Shown here: piece by piece, positions 1 to 12,162 of the stretch | Numbering within the stretch: the stretch's first letter is position 1 | How the letters are laid out: each line of letters begins with the position of its first letter | Source of the DNA: Sipunculus nudus | Taxonomy: Eukaryota > Annelida > Sipuncula > Golfingiida > Sipunculidae | Assembly: GCA_026874595.1 (NCBI GenBank) | Contig: CM049309.1 | Location: forward strand, 93,890,723-93,954,722 | Direction of reading: 5' to 3' | DNA length: 64,000 nucleotides | Notes under the pieces: model-generated | What the model was told of the DNA's origin: nothing | Seen by the model: the letters and a program-made list of their open reading frames with translations, nothing else | The model's database searches: none | Translations under genes and position numbers: made by a program

Positions 1-439
1 TAACAATATACAGGAATTTGTAATGAGCGGACGTTGATCGACTGGTACCCGCCACTAAGATCTATTATCGCCCGCTTTTTCGAGATCAAACAGCGATAAG
101 ATCAGAGCAGGTTCCCAGTCTAAATCCCGTTGCAAAGGACTGTGGGTCATTTAATGTAATCATGGCGGCAAGTTCTCTATGTAAACACATCAGCTCTTGG
201 CAAAATTATGGATAAGTAGGGCTATTGAGCATTATTTTGGTGCCAATACTTTACAGATGTTTAATAAAACATCCAAAGACAACAAAAAGGTAATTATTTT
301 ATGTTGACACCGCTTGAAATATCAATTATACGATTCCAAAGGGGTCTCCTATTTGGAACCTTACGAGGCGTTTTCCTAAGAGTCTTTCCCAAGACGTTGT
401 TGACGGAGAGGAGCAGAGCAGATCGGAATCACACGTCTT
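1..439. other. 5' edge, no gene seen
   Basis: I see no coding region, RNA gene or recognisable repeat. Short ORFs on both strands overlap each other and show no family motifs. Confidence 0.6.
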
Positions 440-1264
440 GGGCCAAGACAAGACATCTAGACATATTGTCAGAGCCAGGTCAGTTGCCATGGTGATGTCT
501 GGACCCCACCTGTTTGTACTGAGTGACCTCTTGACTTGGCTGCTGAAACTCAAATCTGTTTTCATATACAGAAAGCCTTTTTCAATTGGCTACAATGTTT
601 TTTTTAAACTGTATTTACCTAATCTATTCTAATAAAACTGGCAGAACCCTACCATAGAATAATTCTTGTAAAGTTTAAACCAATCAGCTTAACAGTTTCA
701 TCATAAATCAGTGTATAAGCTAGAAGAGTTTAAAATTACATTTTCGCTTGTAAAAAACACATCAATGTAGGTGGCGCCACCAATATCTCAAAATCAGATA
801 TGACATATGTGACAAACATTGGTATAAAATTTGGTGATTATAGCTCTAGCCATTTCTGAGATTTTAATTTTAGTGTGCTTTTTTGGACAGATGACTAAGT
901 TCAACCTCCTGTAGCTTGCCCAAAAATCTCCAAACTGGAACCATTTGAACAAACTTGAGAGAGATTGTTCCAGAGATCATTTCTGTGAAATATTGGACAA
1001 TTTGGCTGGACAGTTTCAGAGAAGAAGATTTTTAAGGGTTTTTAAGCTTTTTCTCTATAAAATCTAAATTAATGCAGATACCCAATAATAAGCTCCAGGG
1101 CACCAAGTTTCACATGTGACTAATTCTTACATATAATTTGGAGCTGCTAGCTCCGACGGTTTCTGACTTACAGCCATGGACGGCGGAAAGCCAGCCCTGG
1201 ACGGCGGACGGCTGACGATGGACGGACGACGCTGAGCCATTGCATAAGCTCACAGGTTTGCTAA
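440..1264 (+). repeat. Interspersed repeat family A, near full-length copy
   Basis: This ~825-bp block recurs in inverted form at 60035-61275, which gives approximate ends for the family. It opens near a TCTAGACAT motif followed by AGAGCCAGGTCAGTTGCC. It carries the palindrome GGTGGCGCCACC at 770-781 and ends in a GACGGAC-rich stretch followed by CATAAGCTCACAGG and GCTAA. There is no ORF worth reporting. It is a non-coding, non-autonomous element of unknown class; a Helitron-like or MITE-like origin is possible but not shown. Confidence 0.75.
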
Positions 1265-2264
1265 AAAATATATTATATTCACTTTTGAATACTTTCACAT
1301 CACTGTCAAGACACTTATAACAATTATTAACATTTTAGACATCATAATGAGAACTTGTCTTTAAGACCTGATTTTTTTATCAGATTTTTAATTTTTTTTT
1401 TTTTAAATTTGTATCAGAAAAAAAGAAAATAATCTCTACTACAAAACTAATACATGTGTTAAAAATAACCGAAGGATCAAAACAAACCAATATATTATAC
1501 AAGGAGCAAACTGGAGTAGGGAATGTTTAATTTTATTAACTGAAATAAAGTTATCAGAAATATAAATTTTGATTATTTACCCAGTATCATGTAACAGCTG
1601 ATACAGCCATGAGTCTGAATGTTATTATTCAAACATATTGACATCTTTAATGAGCACTTGTCTGAGTAATTTTTAAAAATTTTTGACATATTTCATTTTT
1701 TTTTTTTAATTTTGTAATAACAAAAAAACTCCAACAAATTAAACACCTGGAAAGGACTTGGAAATTTAGAATATTTAATATGATCAAATGCATCCTTGTC
1801 TATCATTAACTTGCTTCATGTAATCCCTGCTTCATGTAATAAACAACAATTATATTTAATTATTTGTTTTTCATGTTTATGATTGAAATTAAAAAATACC
1901 CAATGGTGAATGCATGTTGTCATTTGAAATATTTTCAGCAATCCATGAAAGATCCATAAAACATCAGTAATTGCAAGGTCCCTGTTCCTCATTAACCATA
2001 AAATTCCTTTTCCATTTATTTTTCTTAAAGTTGTTATTGTAAACCAATAATTTTTTTTTAAATTATTGTTTATTGTTATGTTTTTGGCCAAACAATTACA
2101 AGAGGAGGGGGGTTGAATAGCTATATCCAGCTGAGGCCACCGAAGAGCTGGCTTGCTGCAGTATATGTCTCGCTTCAAGCATGAAAGGTCAATATGGGGA
2201 CATATAGAGGGGCTTCAGTACAGCCTAGGTGTGACATGGTCTCATAAAAAATGTAATAAAAGTT
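1265..2264. other. AT-rich intergenic DNA
   Basis: T-rich and A-rich tracts dominate (around 1385-1405 and 1690-1705). A 120-codon open frame on the minus strand at 1816-2178 has no recognisable motif, and I treat it as chance. Confidence 0.5.
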
Positions 2265-2955
2265 ACAGTTTTTGGTCAATTCCTTTCAAATTTCAGAATT
2301 AAGCAGCTGAAATCCTTACATGTGCATGATATGAAAATTAAACCAACAGTACTTACAGGGAAAAAACGTGCCATGCCCAAATTTGGGCAAAATTTTAAGT
2401 ACTGATTTCATATTTATGCAAATATCTTATAAAACTTGAAAAATTCAGATCTAATTTTCGGTATACAATTGAATCTTGATTAAATGGAGTTATATCCCTG
2501 AAAAGAAGTCTCTAGCTTCAGCCATTCTTATGTAAAGTGAGTTAATATATTTCCTGATTTTTTTATGAGGTGCATTATGTTCTGGCCCATAACTTCAACA
2601 AATTAGGCAATACTGACGTAATTTTTGGTATGTACATAGAAAATGTATGGAAGAATATGCAAATTCACTATGATCAAAATCAGATCAGTGGTTTTGATAT
2701 TAGGCAGTCTTTTAGTGTAACAATGTTTTTTTTATGGAAAATGGAGGTTTTTCCTTAATATCTCGAAGGAACGAAGTCCTAATGACCCAATTTTTGGTAT
2801 GGTAGGAGATTTTGGGGACATCTAACTGTATGCCGAATTTCGGATTCGTAGGTCTAACGGTTTCTAAACGTGCCAGTTTAACGGACAGATGGACGGACAG
2901 CCGACGGACAAAGAACCACGACTATAGCTCAGGTGACTTATTGTCAGCTGAGCTA
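2265..2955 (+). repeat. Interspersed repeat family B copy with terminal hairpin
   Basis: The text matches 6480-6900 (plus) and, inverted, 42065-42680, including the stretches around CAGTACTTACAGG and GGCCCATAA. It ends in a GACGGAC-rich segment and a 31-bp near-perfect palindrome at 2925-2955 (arms TAGCTCAG-TGACT and its complement). Shorter 3' ends of the same family lie at 15371-15693 and 15694-16069. Confidence 0.75.
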
Positions 2956-3540
2956 AAAAATGCTTAGTTCTCACCAGCAGTTCTGCACTTCTGATTTTAT
3001 TTATTAAATTGCAATTGCAAGCCGTTTGTCTTGGTGGAACTGTTGAACTCTTCCTGCTTACGCTTTGTCGGCTGTCAGTTGATCTGATCATTTGCTGCTT
3101 AGAGTTACTCTGCTCTTTCTTCACATTCACAATTGCGGGTATCAGGCAGACCTTCCGTGCGTGGCCCCATCAGGTATATGGCTGCTTCCGTAACCAACTT
3201 GTAATATCCATGGAACGATGCTTCTATTATGTAATCTGAACTTGATATGATCAGTGCAGAGAAGAGAACCCTATTTATATTGATATGTAATGGCAAAATT
3301 GTGAAACCAATGCCCCTTTGAAGAGGCATCGCAAGGTTCTGGTATTGATAGTCATTGTTGTTTGAGCTTTGTGTAATAGAGAATTCATACCTATTTTGGT
3401 GCATATTAAAATATTGATATATACCCCATTGCGCAAATGGAACCCCATGAAACTTTGAAAAACTGCCTGAGTGCGAAAATTGAGCCCCGTAAATATAAAG
3501 CCAACAACAGCTGAATCACATAACATATGATATGTGACAG
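2956..3540. other. No gene seen
   Basis: Overlapping short ORFs of 76-99 codons on both strands carry no motif I recognise. There are no plausible splice sites framing a coding exon. Confidence 0.45.
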
Positions 3541-4130
3541 ATTATTGCATAAAATCTGGGGATGTTAGCTCCTGCTATTCCTAAGAAATTATGGGTTAAT
3601 GTACAGATGACCGATGACCCCCGTACAAAAAAGGTCAATGCAGCTAGGTGGGCCACCAATACCTGAATTTCATATTTGACTCATTTGACCAACACTGGCA
3701 TAAAATTTGGTGATGATAGCTTCGGCTGTTTCTGAGATTGTCATTTTAGTATGCTTTTTTTGGACAGATGTTCAACTTCCTGTAACTCAACCAAAATTCA
3801 CCAAACTTGAAACATTCGAACAAACTTGAGAGAGAGAAGGTATAAGAGATTATTTCTGTGAAATTTTGAACAATTTGGTAGGACTGTTTCAGAGGAGAAG
3901 ATAAGTTATTTAGCTTTTTCTCTATAAAATCTTAGAAAAAGCAGTTAGCCAAAAAATAAACAAAATCCTATAGAGTTTTTCAGATGGCTAATTTTTTGCA
4001 TTAATTTTGTGATGCTAGCTCTTGTCGTTTTTGAGATAGTATGGGTTAACGTACAGACGACGCACGAAGGATGACAGCCAACTGACAACGGACAACGCCA
4101 CACCATCGCATTAGCTCACAGGTTCACTAA
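3541..4130 (+). repeat. Repeat family A, partial copy
   Basis: It shares the family A core (TTTGGTGATGATAGCT, the TTTCTGAGAT box, CAAACTTGAGAGAGA) and the same 3' end (CATTAGCTCACAGG then CACTAA). A degenerate form of the 12-bp palindrome lies near 3645. Confidence 0.7.
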
Positions 4131-4139
4131 AAAGGACAG

Positions 4140-4790
4140 ACAGGCTGATAGATAAACAAAGCTGATAATATATGAAGTTTCAATTATTTCTTAATTTTAT
4201 TTATTATATCAAATTTTTTAAAGTTTAAAATCTGCAATAATACACAAATGAATATATAATTAGCTTTCAAATTTCAGACTTAAATAGCTTTATTCCAAAC
4301 ACATACAGCATATTAAAGTTATTTCAACAGTGCTTATAGGAAAAATTTCATAATTAATATATATTTAATGATAACGGAGAGATGATGGACAGAGCTGATC
4401 ACTTTACGCTCCATTCTCCTAAGGCAAGAATATGTTTCAATAAGATCTGAATTTTTTCTAATCCTATTATTCTTTAATCAAATAAATTTTACACATTTGC
4501 AATAAAAACTAATGTTCCAGTGCACAGGAATCAATGGCAGCAGAGGGTGGTGGGGGTTGGGGGTGGGGGTGGGGGGGTGGGGGGGATTAACAACATACAT
4601 ACAGGGCAAACAAAGCCTGATCTCCAATTCTGCTGAGGCAGGAAAATAATGAACAAATGTTTGTATTAGATCTTCATTTTTTTATCACATCAATTTTTTT
4701 TTATTTTAAGTTTATATTTCTATACATTTCAAATATAACATATATATCTTAATATATCTTCTGAGTGTTTTTGTATAATCAGCTCTAAAA
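4140..4790 (+). repeat. Repeat block upstream of family B, with G-rich tract
   Basis: The part from ~4600 to 4750 recurs inverted at 44270-44440 (CTGCTGAGGCAGGAAAATAATG). At 4545-4587 lies a run of G3-G7 blocks split by single T, with enough G-runs to form a G-quadruplex on the plus strand. Confidence 0.6.
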
Positions 4791-4799
4791 CAAAGAAAA

Positions 4800-6104
4800 A
4801 TAGGTCAAGGTCACCCATCATTGCACTTGACCAAGATTTTGTTGATATACATCTTCACTGATGAAATAAAATTCCAGCGGTAAATCCTTTTAGAGATATC
4901 CCGCTCACAAGGCCAAAATTGAAAAATCCGATAAAAATTGATTAAAAAATCAGAAATTTCAGGTGGCGCCACCAAAACTGTGCAACACATACAGACCATC
5001 AGTCCCAACGATCATAGTAAGTTTTGTGAAAATCCACACAATGGTTCCTGAGATACACATACAGACCATCAGTCCCAATGATCATAGTAAGTTTTGTGAA
5101 AATCCACACAATGGTTCCTGAGATATAAGCTTATGAGTGTTTTTCTATAATCAGCTCTAAAATGTAGAAAAATGGGTCAAGGTCACCCATCTTTGAACTT
5201 GACTGAGATTTTATCGATACACACCAAAAATCAGGCAAATATCTGTAGGCATTGCGAAAAAAAGTCTGTACATGTGTATATGTCATGAAATTTTCTATGT
5301 TCAGTAGCCATAAAATGGTCAAAAGTAGGTCAACTGGGAGAAAAAGCGAACTCGATCTGTAACTGGTCTATATCTGCCCACATACCCAAAAATATCTGCA
5401 GGCATTGTGAAAAAAAGTCCGTACATGTGTATTTGTCATGAAAATTGCCCACACACCAAAAATCAGGCCAATATCTGTAGGCATTGCGAAAAAAACGTCT
5501 GTACATGTGTATTTGTCATAAAAGTTTATATTTTTCATGAAATTTTCTATGTTCAGGAGCCGTAAAATGGTCAAAAGTAGGTCAACTGGGAGAAAAAGCG
5601 AAATCAATCTGTAACTGGTCTATATCAGCCCACATACCAAAAATCAGGCCAATATCTGCAGGCATTGCGTAAAAAAGTCCGTACATGTGTATTTGTCATG
5701 AAAATCTCTATTTTTCATGAAATTTTCTAAGTTTAGGAGCCGTTAAATGGTCAAAAGTATGTCAACCAGGACGAAACTTTAACTGGTCATTATCTGCCCA
5801 CACACCAAAAATCAGGTCTGCAGGCATTGCGAAAAAAAGTCCGTACATGTGTATTTGTCATGAAAATTTATATTTTTCATGAAATTTTCTATATTTAGGA
5901 GCCGTAAAACAGTCAAAAGTAGGTCAACTGGGACGAAATGCAAAATCAATCTGTAACTGGTCAATATCTGCCCACACACCAAAAAGCAGGCCAATATCTG
6001 CAGGCATTGCGAAAAAAAGTCCATACAACTGTTTGATTTCGGAATGATGGAAGGACGGACATGGGTAAAACTATATGCCCCGGCCACTTTGTGGCGGGGG
6101 CATA
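4800..6104 (+). repeat. Interspersed repeat family D with internal tandem units
   Basis: It starts with a direct 70-bp duplication (4991 and 5061) and the palindrome GGTGGCGCCACC at 4962-4973. About six copies of a unit containing AGGCATTGCGAAAAAAAGTC and GTACATGTGTAT follow, spaced 80-180 bp apart. The right end is a hairpin. Minus-strand ORFs here (5131-6087) are translations of the repeat. Confidence 0.7.
6074..6104. repeat. Terminal hairpin of family D
   Basis: The arms TATGCCCCGGCCAC and GTGGCGGGGGCATA pair almost perfectly around a TTT loop. It sits exactly between the tandem part of family D and the next repeat block, so it marks an element end. Confidence 0.7.
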
Positions 6105-6930
6105 AAAATTGATTTCTTTAAAAATGCTACATTAACACAACATGGCATCTGGATTACACCATGAATTACTTTTTCAAGGAAAGTTTTTGAATATTTGAGT
6201 GGAAACAGCATTACAATTAAGGAGATACAGTGAAAACAATAACAATTACTGCATAACACTTGGTGGGTTGAGTTTTTTTTTTTGGGGGGGGGGGATTGGG
6301 GTGGTGATTTGAGAATAACTTTACACCTGTCACAGCAGGGGATCTCCCCCAGTGACTGTAACAAATCATAAACCCAGGCATAGCTCACTTCCAGTGACCT
6401 GAAGTGGGACCCTGCATCTGAACAAAGCAAATGACCACAATAGAGCCTCAAGAAAAAAATTAAATACCTAGCCTAATTTTCAAGCTTCTATTTTCAAATT
6501 TCAGATTTAAACAAATTAAATACTTATGTTTACATGCTTTGAAAATTAAATCAATGGTACTTACAGGAAAAAAAAATGCCATGGTCAAAGTTGGGCAAAA
6601 TTTAAGGTACTGGTTTTATTTTTATGCTAATAACTTAAATAATTTACAAAATTCAGACCTAATTTTGGGTAAACAATTGAAGTTGAATTAAACATAGTTA
6701 TATACTTGGAAAAATAGACTCTAGTTTATAAAATTTTTCATGTTGAGTAAATATTTTACCTGATTTTTTACAAAGTCCATTATGTTCAGGCCCATAATTT
6801 TAAGTAACCCTTGTCAGTCTTAATTTCTGGCATGTATATAGGAAATATATAGGAGATTATTACTGGTAAACATTAAGAAAAACATATAAGCGGTTTTGAT
6901 ATTAGCCAGTCCTGAAGTGTGATGATATAG
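6105..6930 (+). repeat. Repeat family B, upstream and middle part
   Basis: The whole block recurs inverted at 42290-43045, including the stretch AGGGGATCTCCCCCAGTGAC and the poly(T)/poly(G) tract near 6280. The copy stops before the family's hairpin. A 126-codon minus-strand ORF (6071-6451) lies wholly in this repeat and is not a gene. Confidence 0.7.
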
Positions 6931-7573
6931 GCCAGTAGAAAATGACATAAATCTAGCACAACCCTGACATTTTCCATAACAACCAAATTTTTGTTGCATT
7001 GTGTCTGTATGGCCATCACAACACCCCACAAGAAATTCAACCATAATCAACCATTGGGAAATAGTATTTTGACACTGTTTTTCAAAATGGGCGCCATCAA
7101 ATTCACAGAATTTATATTTCTGACCGTAAGTTCTCTTCTAGGACAGCTAGAGACATGATTTTGGTGTCCACACCCATGTTTTAGGGTGCTAAGAAACCAA
7201 TATTATCATTGAAAATAATCAATATCCCTTCATTTTCATGAAATTAAAAAAAATGATTATTTTTTGGTCGAAAAAGAGAATTTTTTTACCATTAGTCTTG
7301 ATGCAATATTGCTGCCATTTTTGTTTTACAAAATGAGCACCAACAATTTACTGTTATAAGGAGACTAGTTATGGTATTGATTTACACATTAATGTCTCTT
7401 TGCTTTACAGGAAGATGTGTTGCAAAATCAATTTATTCATTATTTTTGTTCGATCGACAGTAAAGTTGATGGCGACAAACAATAGAATACTTCAAATATC
7501 TTCAAAAATATTTTCAAATATCTAAAGCTCTTTTTCTCTTTGAAGGTAACCAATAGCTGCTAATACGAGTAGT
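6931..7573. other. Upstream flank of the nuclease-family pseudogene
   Basis: AT-rich, with no ORF. A pyrimidine tract ending in AG at 7545 resembles a 3' splice site, but the frame that follows has a stop at 7547, so I do not call an exon. Confidence 0.4.
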
Positions 7574-10500
7574 GACATATGTGTAGTGTGTGTTGGAGTT
7601 GGTGGTGGTGGTAGTAAACAGTGTTGGACCCTAGGAGCAAAAGGCTATCAAACTTTCATTGAAACTTCCAAGAAACGTGGTGATGAACTTTATTTGGCAT
7701 GTTCTTCCTCTGACAAGCACTATGTATATGATAGCTGTTACAAGACGTACACATCACACAAAAACATCATCAAGAGTCAGAAATCCCAAAGCACAAAATC
7801 AGAACAGGCATTGACCACATCATCACTTCGATCCAATAAAAGACCATATGATTATCCTTCACACTGCTTAATATGCACTGAAGAACTTGATTTTGAAAAT
7901 GCTCTTCGTCACCCAAGCCCACAAACACAGATCAGTAGTGTTGAAGTGATCAACAAGGAAATGAAGAGTGTCATACAGGAGAGCCTGCTGTCAGTGTGTG
8001 AGCTGGCCGTCAATGTAAAATCACGAATATTGTTGGCTGGTGACATTTGAGCAGTGGAAACCAAGTATCACAGAACATGTATGCAAAAGGACATGTCTCA
8101 ACAAGGTGGAACAAGTGCTGAATCTCCATCTGGTATCAACATCCGTAATCTAAATGTTATGAACGACGAAACATTTAAAACAGTCTGTGAATGGCTTGTG
8201 ATGCCAGAGCAACAACACTGCCAGTTTTCACTAACTGACCTAAGGGATCACTTATCTAGTCATTTACCATTATATGTACCAGCTTACAGCACGAAGCACA
8301 TCAAACATCGCTTATTTGAATATTTTGGAGATCAAGTTATAATATCAGAATTAGATGGAAAAGTCAACGTTGTTGCAATTCAGGACAAAGCTGCATCCAT
8401 CCTTCATGAATCTTACACCCAGTCTGCACAAGACAGTGAAGATGATGAAACTATGAAAGTGACAAATTCCAGAATCAAACAAGACATATCAGACACTGAT
8501 CACCAAACTGATGTTTATCCATCACCAGCTGATACAAATCTTGATAACCTTGAGGATATTGTTCCAGAGTCTCTCCAGTGCCTCATGAAGACTATGTTTA
8601 CAGATTCTCTTAGTGAAACAGGAAAGCGAAAGCAGACATCTCTATCGCAAGTCTTGATGCATGCAGTTGGAAAAAAGTCATTCATATTGCCTTTACTTCT
8701 GTCAATTGGTCCGTTTATTCACCAGACTACACGTTCACAGGTACCACTTGATGTGTTGTCCACTCTTGGTCTCAGTGTGTTAAGACTAGGTCATTGCCTT
8801 TGAACAATCTGCAGCAGTTGAACAATCAGTTTCAGATGTTCCACCTGGGCTCTCAGCACAGAACAACAATGCAGGCTTCTGTAAGTGGATTGCTGACAAC
8901 TTCGACTATAATGAAGACACTGTCACAGACAGTGATAGTACTCATGCCATATGCATTATTGCATGACAGACACCAGCAGGCAAGAACACAGAGTTTACAT
9001 GTATCAAATGCAGGCCAGTGACAGCAGAGGACTTACTTCGTACAGGTGAATTTGGGCTTCTGGTGAAGGAGTATAAGAAACCAACAATATCAAAGATGTC
9101 TGATGTCAAGATCAAACCAATCAAGCCTATCAGACTGCTAACCACTTGGACAACACTTCAACACCTGGACATGTTGTGGTTGTGTTCTAGTCTCTTCAAG
9201 GCTAACCCACCAAACTGGCAAGGATTTATGTCAAAGGTTTATGCTGGTCATGCTGATTGTACAACTGTAAGGTACAACCCAATGATTCCATTGAATCCAT
9301 CCACAGATGAAGCCGTTTACAGCACAATGACATTTGTTCAAAAGGAGGCAAACAAATTGGGATTGTGTTGTGCTTCTTTAACCTTTGACCAACCATTGTA
9401 CCTAAAGAGCTACAGGATAAAACAGGACAACCATCCCGTATTTGAACACATCAATGTATGACTTGGTGGATTTCATCAGTTGATGTCCTTCCTTGGAGCA
9501 GGCTGCAAAATCATGGAAGGCAGTGGACTTGAGGACCTGTGGGCAACAGTGTATGCCAGAGGATCCATTCCTAAAATGATGGAGGGTAAGTCTTACACTA
9601 AATGCCTTTGTGCATGTCTCTTAACGAATGCAGCCCTACACTTAACGCTACTGAAGTCAACAGTAGCGACTGATGCAGATGTTGAACTTGCTGATGACAT
9701 TATTGACATGCTGGAGGGATTTTGGAAGTAGATCAAGACGTCACAGAAATCCAAATCACTGAAAAAGAGCCAAACACAGCAGAGCCAGTCAACACAACAA
9801 AAGGGGAGACTGTTGGAGACTTCCTTCATGCTATCACAGACAATGACAATCTATTGGGAGAAGACTTGAGTACAGGACTCCGGGAATTATATGGCGATTT
9901 GACACAGGATTTTGTATCTATAGATGATGTGGATGATAATGTATCTTCGCAACAACCTTTCAACAAAGTCAACATCTGGAAAAGACATCCAGCAGTCGTC
10001 CAGGACTGGAAAACTGTGGCTTCAATTCACAGAATTTGTGTCCATTGCCCAAATGTTTATACGGGCTGAGCACATTGGAGATTGGAATCTGCATCTGAAA
10101 GCAACTCAAGATATGCTACCATTCTTTGCTGCCGCAGCTCATAACAATTATACCAAGTGTTGTCGCCTGTATCTACCAGACTGCAATGAGTTGTGTCCGT
10201 GCCTTGTTCAAGCCATGGAAGATGGCCAATTCACGATTCGGCGGAACCCCCATTTACTGTGGAGTGGAATCTGGTCAGATATGACCATTGAACAATGCCT
10301 CATGCGAGCTGGGAAGACACAACGTGGTTTAATAAACATCACCCACAAAGAAGCGGCAAAGACCAAATGGCTATTGACTGCCCATGTCATTGCTCAATAC
10401 ACCAAAGCCATCAGATTTCTCACTGAGACTTTCACAGGAACATGGTCAGAACAACATTGTGAGGTTCACCCTGGCCACATCAAGAAAGATCTGAAAGATT

Positions 10501-10979
10501 TAAAAGCATTTCAAACATTTCTTGAAAGCCATAATCCCTTCACAACAACAGATTGCACAGATTGCAATCAATTGAGAAATATTTCCATGGAAGTAATTGC
10601 TGATGACAGAGTAAATGTAGACGATGCCAAAAGTATAGGCATAGCAATTCACAACCAACTTACCGGTCTGAGGTACAGAGACATAACCATGAAAAGGTCA
10701 AACCAAGCGCAAACTTTTGCTGTCACGAGAAAGTCTGTAAAAGTTGATGGTGTAGAAGTCCGCATGAGTTCGGCAGAGCTTCTACAAAGGCTGCTATCAA
10801 TTGCATGCACAAGTGGACCACCAAATGCTTATGTTTTTAGGTACGAGCTAGCCACAGTTCCACCAGCATTGTTTCAAGATGATGGAAGCATGCGCAAATC
10901 TCAGAAGTCACAACTGGCCAAACACATATTACAGCTTGATCCTGATATTACTAGTCAAGACATTCAAGAACCCCTCGTC

Positions 10980-11575
10980 ACAATTTATGATGGCTGTGCT
11001 TTATTGCATAGAATCCCGTGGCAAACTGTTGGTACACTGGAGACAGTTTGCTAGTCATTCTTAACCTTTATTACAAACCGAAGGTCATCAAATTCTCCTG
11101 TGACTGTAGTATTTGACAGCTACAATGTTCTGACGACAAAGGATCCTGAGCAAAAACGAAGACGACTATTGAAAACACAGTGCCCTGACGTGGTTGTTAA
11201 TATCCATATGCCTGTCCCATCATTTCTGTCCAACAAAACTTCCTTGATGTCCTGACAGCATACTTTCATAAGTCTGGCATACATGTTGTGCTTGCCGGTG
11301 ACGAGGGTGATGCTGATGTTGTTATTGTCAAACGTGCCATCCAGATGGCACCATGTTACCAAAATGTGATGGTAATCGCAGATGACACAGATGTGTTGAT
11401 TCTTCTTCTTTATCATGCAACTGACGAGAGTAACTTCTACATGAAAACAAAGGACCATATGATCTCAATCAATATTGCAAAGGAGATCTTGGGCCGAGAA
11501 CTTTGTATGTGTTTGCCATTCGTACACGCCATGTCTGGCTGCAATACAACATCTGGACTCTACAGTTTGGGTAAG
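10980..11575 (+). other. FEN1/XPG-like (PIN superfamily) nuclease module inside the pseudogene
   Basis: Acidic motifs fall in the FEN1 order: YDGCALLH (Asp codon 10989), VVFDSYNVLTTKDPEQKRR (Asp 11115), GDEGDADVVI (11300-11317), ADDTDVLILL (11381-11392) and SGCNTTSGLYSLGK (11534-11575). In FEN1 the matching motifs are the N-terminal Asp, VFDG, EAEAxC, EDxD and GxDY followed by a helix-hairpin-helix Gly. Motif spacing supports a real fold match, but this is my own pattern reading. In this copy VFDG reads VFDS and the last Asp is Asn (AAT, 11543-11545). A TAG and a frameshift also interrupt the module. Confidence 0.6.
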
Positions 11576-11961
11576 ATCAAGCACTTAAAACTTCTACAAT
11601 CATCACAGAAATGGAGATCAGATGTTCTTGTGTTTGGTGACTCATCAGCATCACTGCAGAAAATAACAGATATGGGTGAACTGTTTGTTCAATACTTATA
11701 CAGTGGCGGATCCAGCCTTCTAAGAGGAATTGACCATCTGCGTTATCTGCATGCAATCTCACCCAAGTATATTCTTGCTGAACGCTTACCACCAACGAGC
11801 AGAGCTTGCTACTTCCATTGTTTGAGGGTCCATCACCAGGTAACTACATGGATCAATCTAAAAACAACTCTGGACAAAGAACATCATGGCTTTAGTGTAG
11901 AAGGCGGTAAAGTTTATCCAATCTCACTGACCTGGATTCGTCACCACCAGAGTTGTTGCAG

Positions 11962-12040
11962 TTCATCAAATGCTCATGCAAAAGTACCAGAAATCTGTGC
12001 TCTTCTTGTAACTGTTCCAAAAGAAGATTGCCTTGTAGCA
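11962..12040 (+). other. C-terminal cysteine cluster of the pseudogene
   Basis: Frame 1 reads FIKCSCKSTRNLCSSCNC then SKRRLPCS, a CxC...CxxCxC...C pattern like the CXC (tesmin/TSO1-type) zinc-binding motif. It is reached only through the frameshift near 11929. In the family as I recall it, a Cys-rich tail of this kind closes the protein. Confidence 0.55.
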
Positions 12041-12139
12041 CTGCAAATGTAAAGGAGTGGGCGAAAATGGCATGCAGAGACTACCATAAGATCCCAGTTG
12101 TGATAACATTGTTGATTTATGCATACTTGACGTTTGAGG

Positions 12140-12162
12140 GAGGGGGGGGGGGGGGGGGGGTA
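12140..12162. repeat. Poly(G) tract
   Basis: An almost uninterrupted G run directly follows the pseudogene's coding homology. Confidence 0.9.

Larger units (their letters stand above)
7574..12100 (+). pseudogene. Broken copy of a ~1,490-codon uncharacterised metazoan gene family (cysteine knuckles, FEN-like nuclease module, Cys-rich tail)
   Basis: Six to seven overlapping open stretches in three frames join into one protein-like path with no introns. In order: a CVVC knuckle near 7580; HCLIC at ~7864; KYHRTC at ~8063; a conserved block DNFDYNEDTVTDSDSTHA at ~8900; LGGFHQLMSFLG at 9462; MLPFFAAAAHNNYTK and MTIEQCLMRAGKTQRG near 10115 and 10281; a FEN/XPG-like nuclease module at 10980-11575; LPPTSRACYFHCLRVH near 11790; and a Cys cluster near 11970. 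I recognise this order from large uncharacterised families in cnidarians and molluscs. Lesions: stops TGA 8048, TGA 8964, TGA 9459 and TAG 11052; frameshifts near 8790, 9720, 10000, 11238 and 11929. At least nine lesions mean it cannot be translated whole. The lack of introns and the flanking repeats suggest a retrocopy or mobile-element passenger. Biochemical function is unknown. Confidence 0.85.

Noticed and set aside
421..441. AGATCGGAATCACACGTCT resembles a sequencing adapter start
   Set aside because: It differs from the adapter in the middle, continues into unrelated sequence, and lies beside a genuine genomic repeat, so contamination is unlikely.
6071..6451. 126-codon minus-strand ORF
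   Set aside because: Falls entirely inside an interspersed repeat present elsewhere in broken form.
8048..9461. In-frame TGA codons as selenocysteine or readthrough sites
   Set aside because: The same sequence carries frameshifts and a TAG, and no SECIS-like element was seen; decay explains all of them.
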